Source of the DNA: Micromonospora trifolii
GTDB lineage: Bacteria; Actinomycetota; Actinomycetes; Mycobacteriales; Micromonosporaceae
Reading direction: 5' to 3'
NCBI RefSeq assembly: GCF_022229005.1
Contig: NZ_JAKKFD010000053.1
Location: 52,836-116,835 of the forward strand
Length of the DNA: 64,000 bases
Part shown: positions 49,720 through 57,626 of the stretch, one piece after another
How the letters are laid out: every line of letters starts with the position of its first letter
Position numbering within the stretch: position 1 is the stretch's first letter
Position numbers and translations under genes: made by a program
The notes under the pieces: generated by a model
Told to the model about the DNA's origin: nothing
Databases searched by the model: none
What the model saw: only the letters and a program-made list of their open reading frames with translations

Positions 49720-52125
49720 TCAGCCGGTTACCCCGCTGCTGACCACCCACTTCTGGTGTGCGCCGCCCGCGTACGTGCCGAGTTGGATCTGGGTGCGGTC
49801 GGCACTGCTACCGCCCGCGGCCTCCAGGACCTTGCCGGACTGCGGGTTGCGGATCGACCCGTCGGACTGCGGCTGCCAGACCTGCGCGCCGCTGCCGTTG
49901 CAGGTCCAGAGCTGAACCTTCGTGCCGTTGGCGGTGCCGCCGTTGTCCACGTCCAGGCACTTGCCCAGCACCCGGTACGTATCGCCGACCTTCGTCCACG
50001 ACTGCGCGGTGGTGCCGTTGCAGGTCCAGAGCTGGATCTTCGTGCCGTCCGCGGTGCCCGCGTTGTCGACGTCCAGGCACTTGCCACCGACGCCGGTGAT
50101 GGTGCCGCCGGTCGGCGGCGGAGGACTGCCCGGGATCGAGTTGAGCGTGTACCACGCCTCGGTGCTCCACAGGGACTGGCCGCTGGTGGAGGTGAACGGG
50201 CGCGGCGACCGCAGGTACACCACCCTGCCAGCCTTGCGACCGGGCACCGTGAGGCTGACCTTCTTGCCGTCCGCCGACAGGGTGGCCGAGGTGACGGTCA
50301 GGGTCTCCTCGTCGATCTTCGGACCGCCGTAGTTCGACGTCGCCACGTACCGCCACTGCTTGAGCTTGTAGCGCGCGGCCAGGTCGGTGGCGGTCGCCGT
50401 CGACACCGGCTGGGTGTACTCCACCTCGAAGCCGGTCGTGGTGGCGCGCATCGCGAGCATCTCGAACGTGGTGGCGGTGTTCGGGGTGAGCTTCTGCAGG
50501 CCGTACGACAGCTTGCCGGTCTGGCCCCAGTTGCCGCCCGCGCCGAGCCCGCCGACGTAGATCGCGCCGTCCGGGCCGACGTTGACCTCGGAGACACCCG
50601 CCTCCAGGCCCTGGGTGAGCCGGAACAAAGCGCCCTGGTACTCACCGTTGACCTTTTCCACATTCGCCCGTTGCAGGCCGCCGTAGGTCACGTCGCCGAT
50701 GACGAACTGGCCGGCGTAGCGACCGCTGGTCAGGTAGAGCGGCGTGCTGGGCGAGTTGGCGATCTCGTTCTGCGGCATCCAGAGCACCGGCTGCGTGACC
50801 GCAGCGGTGTCGAACGGACCCGCCGGGTTGGTGAAGTGGTTGAAGAACCGGCCCTGCTTGACGTGCACCAGCTTCGACGAGGGCAGCCAGCCGCCCTGGT
50901 TGTCGGTGACGAAGATGCCGCCCTCCGGGCCCCAGCCGATGCCGTGGGGCGTCCGCAGGCCGCCGGCGACGTAGCTGACCGCACCGGTGTCCTTGTTGAC
51001 CTTGAGGGTGGTGCCCCGGTTGGTGGCGGGCTGCGGGTTGGTGGTGGCGCCGCCGGAGTTGATCGACACCGACAGGTTCAGATAGAAGAACCCGTCCTGG
51101 TAGAGCAGGCCGAACGCGAACTCGTGGAAGTTGCCCCCGTACGGCCAGGTGGCGACGGTCTCCAGACGCTCGGCCACCTCGTCGCCGCCGGTGTTCACCA
51201 GCCGGGTCAAGCGCTGCTTCTCGGTCACGTAGACGACCCCGTCGACGACCTTGAGCCCCATCGGTTCCTTGAGGCCGCCGGCGATCTTCTTGGTGGTCAC
51301 GGTGCCCGGGCTCGTCGCTCCGCCGGTGTTGCCGAGGATCCAGACCTCGCCGTCCTGGGAGGTGCCGGACTGGTCGCTGCCGCCCCAGGTGCTGATGACC
51401 AGCCGGCCGTCGGCCAGCCAGTCCATGCCGGTGACCTTCGGCTGGAAGCCGCTGGGCCGCAGGTTGGTCAGCGCGTAGCCGGGGTGCACGCCGGTCAGCG
51501 GCAGGCCGTCACCGGGGGTGTCGGAGACGCCCTCGCACTCCTTGCGTCCGGGTGCGGTCACGCGGACCACGCCGGCGTCGGTGCTCAGCGCCGAGTTCGG
51601 TACGACCACGAAGGTCGACGAACCGGGAGTCTTCCACTCCAGGGTGATCTGCTGCCCACCCCCACGCTCGAAGTGGTCGATGCGCAGCGGGTGAAGGCCG
51701 GCGGTGAGGGTGACAGTGCCCTCCTTGGGCGGGGTCGCGCCGTGCAGGCCGTCGTGGTTGATCACCACGGCGTCGTCGATCGACAGCTTGGAGCCGTCGT
51801 CGCTGCTGAGCCGGAAGGTGTAGCTGCCGGCCTGGGTGGTGGTGATGTTGCCGAGCACCTGCGAGACGAAGTTGTCCTCGAAGCCGAAGTCGGCCGCCGA
51901 GGTCCAGTTGATGGTGGACATCAGCTTGTCCACGTTGGGGGTCTGGGCGGGCTTCAGGGTGCACAACTCGGACAGCGGCACCTGCACGTCGAAGACGCGC
52001 AGCGTGACGCCCGGTTCCTGTGCGGGGGCCGCGTTCGCGGGGACGGCCCAGAGACCGGCGGCGAGGACGAGTGCCAGCGCACCCAGGACGGGATGGTGGA
52101 GTCGGCGTAGCAGGCGTGTGCCCAT
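49720..52125 (-). CDS. Secreted PA14 / GSDH-like propeller / ricin-lectin multidomain protein
   Basis: 801 residues. Signal peptide LGALALVLAAGLWAVPANA. A PA14-like domain occupies about 60-190 (GFEDNFVSQVLGNITTTQAGSYTFRLSSDDGSKLSIDD). A glucose/sorbosone-dehydrogenase-like propeller runs about 215-530 (MDWLADGRLVISTWGG, LKEPMGLKVVDGVVYVTEKQ, HGIGWGPEGGIFVTDNQG, VGPDGAIYVGGLG). A linking beta domain follows, and from about 675 a ricin-B lectin trefoil (GGKCLDVDNAGTADGTKIQLWTCNGTTAQSW, repeated). ATG 52125 has GGAGG. It probably binds plant or microbial polysaccharide and may oxidise it; activity not proven. Confidence 0.85.
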   Translation of the reverse strand: MGTRLLRRLHHPVLGALALVLAAGLWAVPANAAPAQEPGVTLRVFDVQVPLSELCTLKPAQTPNVDKLMSTINWTSAADFGFEDNFVSQVLGNITTTQAGSYTFRLSSDDGSKLSIDDAVVINHDGLHGATPPKEGTVTLTAGLHPLRIDHFERGGGQQITLEWKTPGSSTFVVVPNSALSTDAGVVRVTAPGRKECEGVSDTPGDGLPLTGVHPGYALTNLRPSGFQPKVTGMDWLADGRLVISTWGGSDQSGTSQDGEVWILGNTGGATSPGTVTTKKIAGGLKEPMGLKVVDGVVYVTEKQRLTRLVNTGGDEVAERLETVATWPYGGNFHEFAFGLLYQDGFFYLNLSVSINSGGATTNPQPATNRGTTLKVNKDTGAVSYVAGGLRTPHGIGWGPEGGIFVTDNQGGWLPSSKLVHVKQGRFFNHFTNPAGPFDTAAVTQPVLWMPQNEIANSPSTPLYLTSGRYAGQFVIGDVTYGGLQRANVEKVNGEYQGALFRLTQGLEAGVSEVNVGPDGAIYVGGLGAGGNWGQTGKLSYGLQKLTPNTATTFEMLAMRATTTGFEVEYTQPVSTATATDLAARYKLKQWRYVATSNYGGPKIDEETLTVTSATLSADGKKVSLTVPGRKAGRVVYLRSPRPFTSTSGQSLWSTEAWYTLNSIPGSPPPPTGGTITGVGGKCLDVDNAGTADGTKIQLWTCNGTTAQSWTKVGDTYRVLGKCLDVDNGGTANGTKVQLWTCNGSGAQVWQPQSDGSIRNPQSGKVLEAAGGSSADRTQIQLGTYAGGAHQKWVVSSGVTG

Positions 52126-52307
52126 CGTTCCTCCAGGAGGCAGTGGAGTGTCCGACGGTCGGCGTGGATCAGCGGTGAGGATGACCGTCGGCCCGGCTCC
52201 GTAACGTCCTCGACGCCGACGAGTGACGTTGCGGAAACACCGGGTGGATGGCTCGGAACATTAAGGCGTTTCGATTGGACTGTCCATGGCTTCGCCTCGA
52301 TACATCA

Positions 52308-52335
52308 AAAGTTCCCAATGTCCGTGCGAAAGTTC
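52308..52335. promoter_or_regulatory. Direct repeat AAAGTTC in the promoter of the multidomain secreted protein
   Basis: AAAGTTC occurs at 52308-52314 and 52329-52335, 21 bp apart (two helical turns). The second copy is part of a palindrome GCGAA-AG-TTCGC similar to CGAA-N-TTCG boxes reported for glycan regulators. The surrounding 249-base gap (52126-52374) is clearly AT-richer than the genome and otherwise empty. Confidence 0.4.
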
Positions 52336-52374
52336 GCGATGGTACGCGCAAAATGCCCGGGTATTTGCGACGGT

Positions 52375-53241
52375 CTACCGCCGTCCGCGCCGCGTCGGAC
52401 CACCCGTCCGGTTGCCGCTCTTCCGAGTCGGGTTGGCGGACTTGCGGGTCGAGGTGCCGCCCCGGCTCGCGCCGCCGACTGGTCGGCGGTCCGCAGTGGA
52501 GGCTCCGCGCACCGCAGGCCGACGGCGGGCCGCAACCAACACGAGCACTGCGACAGTCACGACGATCAGGGCCGGGATCAGCCAGGCCGGGAACCCGCCG
52601 TCGCGCTGCTCCTCGGCGGCGCCGGCGGGCTCGCTCGCCGGAGCGCCGGTGGGGGCGACCGGGCTTCCGGTGGCCCCGGGGTTGGTCGAGCCCTCGCCCT
52701 CGGCCTGGGCGAGCAGCGCCGGATCCGGCCCCGCCGTGGGCACCGACCAGCCGGCCGGGGCCGGCGTGCCCGGGCCCTGGTAGTCGAAGGTCACCTCGCC
52801 CCGCACCGCCTCACCGTCCGAGGCGACGGAGAGGTAGCTCGCGGTGTAGCGGCCCTTCGCCGGCCAGTGCGCGACTGTCACCATGGCCGGGAAACCGGTG
52901 TGGTAGAGCCGTGGCTCGAACACACCGTTGACCATGAAGTATTCGGTGACCGGCTTGTCCAGCCGCTTCGGCTCACCGTAGGACCACCCGTTGTCCACTC
53001 GCGACCCGTCCGGACCGCTGATGGCGAAGTGTGCGTTGGACGCGGGTTTCTCGGTGAAGTACAACGCCAACTGGGTCAGCGGCTCGCGTACGACGGTGCC
53101 CTTCAACGGCGTGGAGGTCGCCAGCTGGCCGTGCGCGGACGCCGGGGCGACCGGCAGCAGCAGCGACACCACAACGGTCGCCGCCAACGCCGCCACGACA
53201 CGGCTCAGGACCTTACGCACAGTGACCAGCTTCGATCGCAT
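52375..53241 (-). CDS. CopC-like secreted/membrane-anchored protein
   Basis: 288 residues. Signal peptide VLSRVVAALAATVVVSLLLPVAPASA is followed by mature HGQLATSTPLKGTVVREPLTQLALYFTEKP, the CopC start with the copper-binding N-terminal His. Later YTASYLSVASDGEAVRGEVTFDY corresponds to the second copper site, but the usual DGH reads DGE here. A Pro/Ala/Thr-rich linker, one membrane span (WLIPALIVVTVAVLVLVAA) and a very basic tail end it. Probably handles copper at the cell surface, with altered metal binding. Divergent from a cupredoxin-like lipoprotein gene. Confidence 0.78.
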   Translation of the reverse strand: MRSKLVTVRKVLSRVVAALAATVVVSLLLPVAPASAHGQLATSTPLKGTVVREPLTQLALYFTEKPASNAHFAISGPDGSRVDNGWSYGEPKRLDKPVTEYFMVNGVFEPRLYHTGFPAMVTVAHWPAKGRYTASYLSVASDGEAVRGEVTFDYQGPGTPAPAGWSVPTAGPDPALLAQAEGEGSTNPGATGSPVAPTGAPASEPAGAAEEQRDGGFPAWLIPALIVVTVAVLVLVAARRRPAVRGASTADRRPVGGASRGGTSTRKSANPTRKSGNRTGGPTRRGRR

Positions 53242-53344
53242 TCGTTCATCATGGTCATTTCCCCGGCACCGAACAAGACGTAGAGTTCTCCTCCCCGACG
53301 ATCAACCCGACACCCGTCCCCCTCGCGTCGTTCGGAGTCCGCCC

Positions 53345-53821
53345 GTGTTCGTCAGTACCCCCGCCGCCCGGACCGCCGCCACCCTCGCCGCCGTCACCCT
53401 CGGCGCCCTGCTCCTTGCCGGTTGCGGGCAGGACGACGACCCCTCCGTGGCCACCACCTCGGCGGCTCCCACGTCCGCCGCCCCGTCGAGCGCCACCCCC
53501 ACCGCGCCGACCCCGACGGCCACCGGCACGCCCGGCGCCTCCGCCAGCACCGCCGCGGTCGACAAACAGATCACCGTCACGATCGCGAAGAAGCGGGTCG
53601 ATCCGCCGACCGGACGGGTCACCGTCAGTAAGGGCCAGCTGATCCGGATCACTGTCATCTCGGACGTGGCCGACGAATTGCACGTGCACGGCTACGACCT
53701 GGGTGCCCGGCTGCCGGCCGGCACACCCGGCTCGGTGGAGTTCCGCGCCGACAAGACCGGGCTGTTCGAGGTGGAGACGCACGAGTCCGAGCTGGTGCTC
53801 TTCCAGCTCGTCGTCCGCTGA
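53345..53821 (+). CDS. Lipoprotein with cupredoxin-like domain
   Basis: 158 residues from GTG 53345. Lipobox LLLAGC, then a Thr/Ser/Ala/Pro-rich spacer of about 45 residues, then a small beta domain: KQITVTIAKKRVDPPTGRVTVSKGQLIRITVISDVADELHVHGYD, ending PGSVEFRADKTGLFEVETHESELVLFQLVV. HVHGYD and the THESE region are placed like copper ligands in cupredoxin_1 proteins. Six bases before the membrane protein gene, so an operon. A copper-carrier role is inferred. Confidence 0.78.
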   Translation: MFVSTPAARTAATLAAVTLGALLLAGCGQDDDPSVATTSAAPTSAAPSSATPTAPTPTATGTPGASASTAAVDKQITVTIAKKRVDPPTGRVTVSKGQLIRITVISDVADELHVHGYDLGARLPAGTPGSVEFRADKTGLFEVETHESELVLFQLVVR

Positions 53822-53826
53822 ACCAC

Positions 53827-55167
53827 ATGACGGCCGCTCCCACGGTGCTGGCACACGGCGTCGGTGGCCGCCAGGACCTGCCGATCACGCTGCCGCAGCT
53901 CGTCGTCGCCGCCGCGCTGACCCTCGTCGTCACGTTCGTGGCGCTGGGCCTGCTCTGGCGCGAACCCCGGCTCGACCGGGACGCCACCGGTGGTCGCCCG
54001 GTGCCCCGCCAGCTCGCCCGACTCGTCGACGCACCCGCGTTCCGGTGGGCGCTGCGCGGGCTCGGCCTGCTCGCCGCCGCCTGGTTCTGCCTCGGTCTGC
54101 TGGGCGGGCCGGACACCGCGGACAACCCCACCGCCGGCGCGCTCTACGTGCTGCTCTGGGTCGGACTGGCCCCGTTGTCGCTGCTGCTCGGCCCGATCTG
54201 GCGGGTGGTCAACCCGCTGCGTACGGTGCACCTGCTCGCAGCGCTGGCGGCGCGGCGCGACCCGAACCGTGGCCTCCGTGAGCTGCCCGACAGCGTCGGC
54301 TGGTGGCCGGCCGCCGCCACCCTGTTCGGGTTCGTCTGGCTGGAACTGGTCGCCCCCGACCGGGCCACCCTGCCGGTCATCACCGCCTGGCTGGCCGGGT
54401 ACGCGGTGGTCCTGCTGGCCGGCGCTGTCCTGTTCGGCGCCGGCTGGTTCGACCACGCCGACCCGTTCGAGGCGTACAGCACAGTGATCGGTCAGCTCGC
54501 CCCTCTCGGCCGGGCCGCCGACGGCGTCCTGGTGTGGCGCAACCCGCTCGACGGGATCGCCGGCCTGCGACCCCGCCCCGGGCTGGTCGCCGTGGTGATC
54601 GTGCTGCTCGGCTCGACAATGTACGACAGCCTCTCCAACGCGCCGGGCTGGTTGCGCTTCAGCCAGGAGAACGGCCTGCACCCGGCTGTCACCGGCAGCG
54701 CCGGTCTGAGCCTCGTCATCGCCGCCGTCGCGGTGGCGTACCTTGCCGCCACCGGCGCCGCGGCGCGCATCGGTCGCGCCGACACGGCCGAGGCCCGCGG
54801 GGTGCCGGGCGAGATCGCCCACTCCATCGTGCCGATCGCCGTGGGGTACGTGGTGGCGCACTACTACTCGCTGCTGATCCTGGAGGGCCAGCGCACCGTC
54901 GCGTTGCTCTCCGACCCCCTGGGCACCGGCGCCAACTGGCTCGGCACCGCCGACTGGGAACCGCAGACAGCGCTGATCACGCCCTCCGGGGTGGCGACCC
55001 TCCAGATCACCGTCATCATCCTCGGGCACCTGCTCGGCACGCTGCTCGCCCACGACCGCGCCCTGTACCTGTTCCCCCGGGCCCGGGCGGTGGCCGGCCA
55101 ACTACCCCTGCTGGCGCTGATGGTCGCCTACACCGTCGCCGGTCTGCTGCTGCTCTACGCGGGGTAG
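53827..55167 (+). CDS. Multi-pass membrane protein (fenitrothion-hydrolase-like annotation group)
   Basis: 446 residues, about ten membrane segments. N-terminal TVLAHGVGGRQDLPITLPQ is typical of actinomycete proteins often labelled fenitrothion hydrolase; that name rests on one plasmid enzyme and says little of the natural role. Other motifs: LLGPIWRVVNPLRTVHLL, GWFDHADPFEAYSTVIGQLAPLGR, IVPIAVGYVVAHYYSLLILEGQRT with two His in a membrane segment. It follows the cupredoxin lipoprotein closely and may take part in copper transport or insertion; inference only. Confidence 0.75.
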   Translation: MTAAPTVLAHGVGGRQDLPITLPQLVVAAALTLVVTFVALGLLWREPRLDRDATGGRPVPRQLARLVDAPAFRWALRGLGLLAAAWFCLGLLGGPDTADNPTAGALYVLLWVGLAPLSLLLGPIWRVVNPLRTVHLLAALAARRDPNRGLRELPDSVGWWPAAATLFGFVWLELVAPDRATLPVITAWLAGYAVVLLAGAVLFGAGWFDHADPFEAYSTVIGQLAPLGRAADGVLVWRNPLDGIAGLRPRPGLVAVVIVLLGSTMYDSLSNAPGWLRFSQENGLHPAVTGSAGLSLVIAAVAVAYLAATGAAARIGRADTAEARGVPGEIAHSIVPIAVGYVVAHYYSLLILEGQRTVALLSDPLGTGANWLGTADWEPQTALITPSGVATLQITVIILGHLLGTLLAHDRALYLFPRARAVAGQLPLLALMVAYTVAGLLLLYAG

Positions 55168-55203
55168 TCCCGCCGGTCTCCGACCCGTGCGCCATGATGG
55201 CCC

Positions 55204-55971
55204 GTGGACTCCGATCTTCAGCGCTACCTCGACGACCTCGTCACCACCGCCCGGGACGTGCTCGGCGCCGACCTGGTCGGTGCGTACGCGGCCGGCTCGG
55301 TGGGGCTCGGGGCGTACCAGCCCGGCCGCAGCGACGTGGACGTGGCGCTGCTCAGCGCAGGGCCGCTCACCGACACCGCCAAGCGGACGTTGGTGGCCCG
55401 GCTGCGGCACGAGGCACTGCCCTGCCCCGCGCGCGGACTGGAGCTTGTCGTCTACGACCGGGCGGTGGCCGCCTCCGGCACCCCGGAGCCCGGCTTCGAG
55501 GTCGAACTGAACACCGGGGCCGGCATGCCGTTCCGGCGCACCCTCGACCCCGCCGACCGCCCGCCCGCCGACGGCCGATTCTGGTACGGCCTCGATCGCA
55601 GCATCCTGCACCAGAGTGGACTCCCACTGCTCGGCCCGCCGACGGGGGAGGCCTTCGCCGACCTCGCCCCGGCCGATCTGCGCCGGCTGCTCATCGAGGC
55701 GCTGTCCTGGTGGCTCGCCCTGCCCACACCGCCGGACGACCAACCCGCGCCCGGCACCGAGGACGCCGTACTCGGCGCCTGCCGGTCGCTGGTGCGCCAC
55801 CGCGACGGCGTCTGGTTGGCGAAGGTGGCCGCCGGCCGGCGGCTGATCGACGCCGGCGACCAGGCCGAGGTGATCGGTCAGGCGGTCGCCGCGCGGCACG
55901 GCGGGCCGCCGCCCACCGGGGCGCAGGCCCGCGCCTTCCAACGACGGGTACGCGACGAGATCGCCGGCTAG
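55204..55971 (+). CDS. Nucleotidyltransferase (aminoglycoside adenylyltransferase-like)
   Basis: 255 residues from GTG 55204. Nucleotidyltransferase core GAYAAGSVGLGAYQPGRSDVDVALL (GS...DxD) and LELVVYDR, followed by a helical DUF4111-like domain (LLIEALSWWLALPTP, AVLGACRSLVRHRDGVWLAKVAAG). This is the ANT(3'')/ANT(9)-like layout. It could modify an aminoglycoside or another small molecule; resistance cannot be claimed from sequence. Convergent with the flavin reductase gene. Confidence 0.82.
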   Translation: MDSDLQRYLDDLVTTARDVLGADLVGAYAAGSVGLGAYQPGRSDVDVALLSAGPLTDTAKRTLVARLRHEALPCPARGLELVVYDRAVAASGTPEPGFEVELNTGAGMPFRRTLDPADRPPADGRFWYGLDRSILHQSGLPLLGPPTGEAFADLAPADLRRLLIEALSWWLALPTPPDDQPAPGTEDAVLGACRSLVRHRDGVWLAKVAAGRRLIDAGDQAEVIGQAVAARHGGPPPTGAQARAFQRRVRDEIAG

Positions 55972-56002
55972 CCCTCGCGCTGTTTGCGGGGCCGGGCGGC
56001 GC

Positions 56003-57397
56003 TCAGCGGACCGGGCGGGACTCCAGCGAGGCGAAGAGCAGGTTGAGCCCTTCGGTCATGGTCGGGTGGGTGATGACGGCGTCCCGCAGGGCGGTCCACG
56101 GCATTCCGGCGAGCATCGCCAACTGCACCGAGGTGATCACCTCACCGGCCTCGGCGCCGAGCAACGCCGCGCCGAGGATCCGGTCGGTGCCGGTGTCGAT
56201 GACCGCCTTCCACATGCCCTGGGTCTGGCGCAGGGTGCGTGCCCGGGGAATGGCGGCGACCGGCAGGTGGGCGACCTGGACGTCGTACCCGGCGTGGCGC
56301 GCCTCGGTCTCGGTCAGTCCGATCCGCGCCAGCTCGGGGGTGGTGAAGACGGTGTACGGGATCAGCCGGTCGGCGGTGCTGCGCTGGCCTCCGGCGAGGT
56401 TGGCCCGGATGATCCGGTAGTCGTCCAGCGAGACGTGGGTGAACTGCGGGCTGCCGGCGACGTCCCCGGCCGCCCAGGTGCGCTCGGCGCTGGTGCGCAG
56501 GTGCTCGTCGACCTGCACGAAGCCCCGCTCGCTGAGCCGTACGCCGGCCACGTCCAGGCCGATTCCGTCGGTGACCGGTTCCCGGCCGGCGGCCACCAGC
56601 ACGTCGTCGCCGACCACCACGCTGCCGTCGTCCAGCGTCACCCGGAGCGAGCCGTCGGCCTCCCGGTCGACCCGCGCGACCGCCACACCCACCCGTACGT
56701 CGATGCCATCATCGAGGAAGACGCGCATCACCGCGTCGCTGATGTCGGGGTCCTCGCGGGTGAGCAGCCGTGGACCGCCCTCGACCAGCGTCACCGCGCT
56801 GCCGAACAACGCGAACATCTGCGCGAACTCCACACCGACGGTGCCGCCGCCGAGCACCACCAGTCGGGCCGGCAGCCGGTCCAGGCGCAGCAACTCGTCG
56901 CTGGTGAGCACCCCGGCCTCGGCCATCCCGGGCACCGACGGCAGGTGCGGGCGGGTGCCCGTGTTGATCACCACGTCGCTGCCGCGCAGCAGCCGCTCGC
57001 CGCCGTCGGCGAGTGTCACCCGTACGGTCCGTGGGCCGACGAACTGGGCATCGCCGATCACCAGGTGCAGGCCGGAGTCGAGGAACTGCTGCCGGTTGGC
57101 GGCGACCATCCCCTCGACCACGTCCTGCTTGTGCGCGCGCAACAGGTCGATGTCGACCCGGCCGCCCTCCACCGCCAGGCCGAGCGCCGACGCGTCCCGC
57201 AGTTGGCGGGCGGCCCGCGCGCTGGTCACCAGCGCCTTCGTCGGGATGCACGCGACGTTGATGCAGCTGCCGCCGATCATGCCGCGCTCGACCATGGCGA
57301 CCCGCTGACCGGATCGGGCGACGTCCATGCTGAGCGTCTTGCCGGCCTTGCCGCCACCGACGACGAGCAGGTCGAACTCCTCCGGTTGGTCGGTCAC
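56003..57397 (-). CDS. Pyridine nucleotide-disulfide oxidoreductase (Lpd/mercuric reductase-like)
   Basis: 464 residues from GTG 57397 (GGAG upstream). FAD site LLVVGGGKAGKTLSMDVA, redox-active pair in GGSCINVACIPTKAL, NAD site LVVLGGGTVGVEFAQMF, second FAD site RTWAAGDVAGSPQFTH, and C-terminal HPTMTEGLN with the catalytic His-Glu. Homodimeric flavoenzyme passing electrons from NAD(P)H to a disulfide or similar acceptor. The substrate could be lipoamide, mycothione or a thiol-metal complex. No metal-binding N-terminal domain, so not a classic MerA. Confidence 0.9.
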   Translation of the reverse strand: MTDQPEEFDLLVVGGGKAGKTLSMDVARSGQRVAMVERGMIGGSCINVACIPTKALVTSARAARQLRDASALGLAVEGGRVDIDLLRAHKQDVVEGMVAANRQQFLDSGLHLVIGDAQFVGPRTVRVTLADGGERLLRGSDVVINTGTRPHLPSVPGMAEAGVLTSDELLRLDRLPARLVVLGGGTVGVEFAQMFALFGSAVTLVEGGPRLLTREDPDISDAVMRVFLDDGIDVRVGVAVARVDREADGSLRVTLDDGSVVVGDDVLVAAGREPVTDGIGLDVAGVRLSERGFVQVDEHLRTSAERTWAAGDVAGSPQFTHVSLDDYRIIRANLAGGQRSTADRLIPYTVFTTPELARIGLTETEARHAGYDVQVAHLPVAAIPRARTLRQTQGMWKAVIDTGTDRILGAALLGAEAGEVITSVQLAMLAGMPWTALRDAVITHPTMTEGLNLLFASLESRPVR

Positions 57398-57528
57398 CGG
57401 GCGCTCCTCTCGGTCACCGGCCGGGCCGGCGGCCGCCGCTGGTGCGCGGCGGCCAGCCCAGCCTGCCAGCTCAAGCGGGCACGGCGACCCGGTTCCGCGC
57501 AGAATCCGCCCGGCCCGCCCCCATTCCG

Positions 57529-57597
57529 CGATCTTGCACTTACTGTCCCGACGTAGGGGGCATTCCGCGCATCTCGGCGACCGAGACTGCAAGATCG
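57529..57597. repeat. Palindromic element (GATCTTGCA family)
   Basis: Perfect 10-bp outer arms CGATCTTGCA (57529-57538) and TGCAAGATCG (57588-57597) with partly complementary inner sequence. It lies in the 229-base gap between two minus-strand genes, otherwise empty. May also act as terminator for the upstream gene. Confidence 0.65.
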
Positions 57598-57626
57598 GCG
57601 CGGACGGGGCGTTCCTTGAGCTGGAA

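Noticed and set aside
49756..52110. 784-residue plus-strand frame opposite the PA14/propeller/ricin gene
   Set aside because: Antisense shadow; low-complexity composition, no domain.
55204..55971. Aminoglycoside resistance gene
   Set aside because: The nucleotidyltransferase fold is clear, but sequence alone does not show that an aminoglycoside is the substrate, and no resistance context is present.
56003..57397. Mercuric reductase (MerA)
   Set aside because: The redox cysteines and fold agree with the superfamily, but there is no N-terminal metal-binding domain, no C-terminal vicinal Cys pair (the protein ends SLESRPVR) and no mer neighbours.
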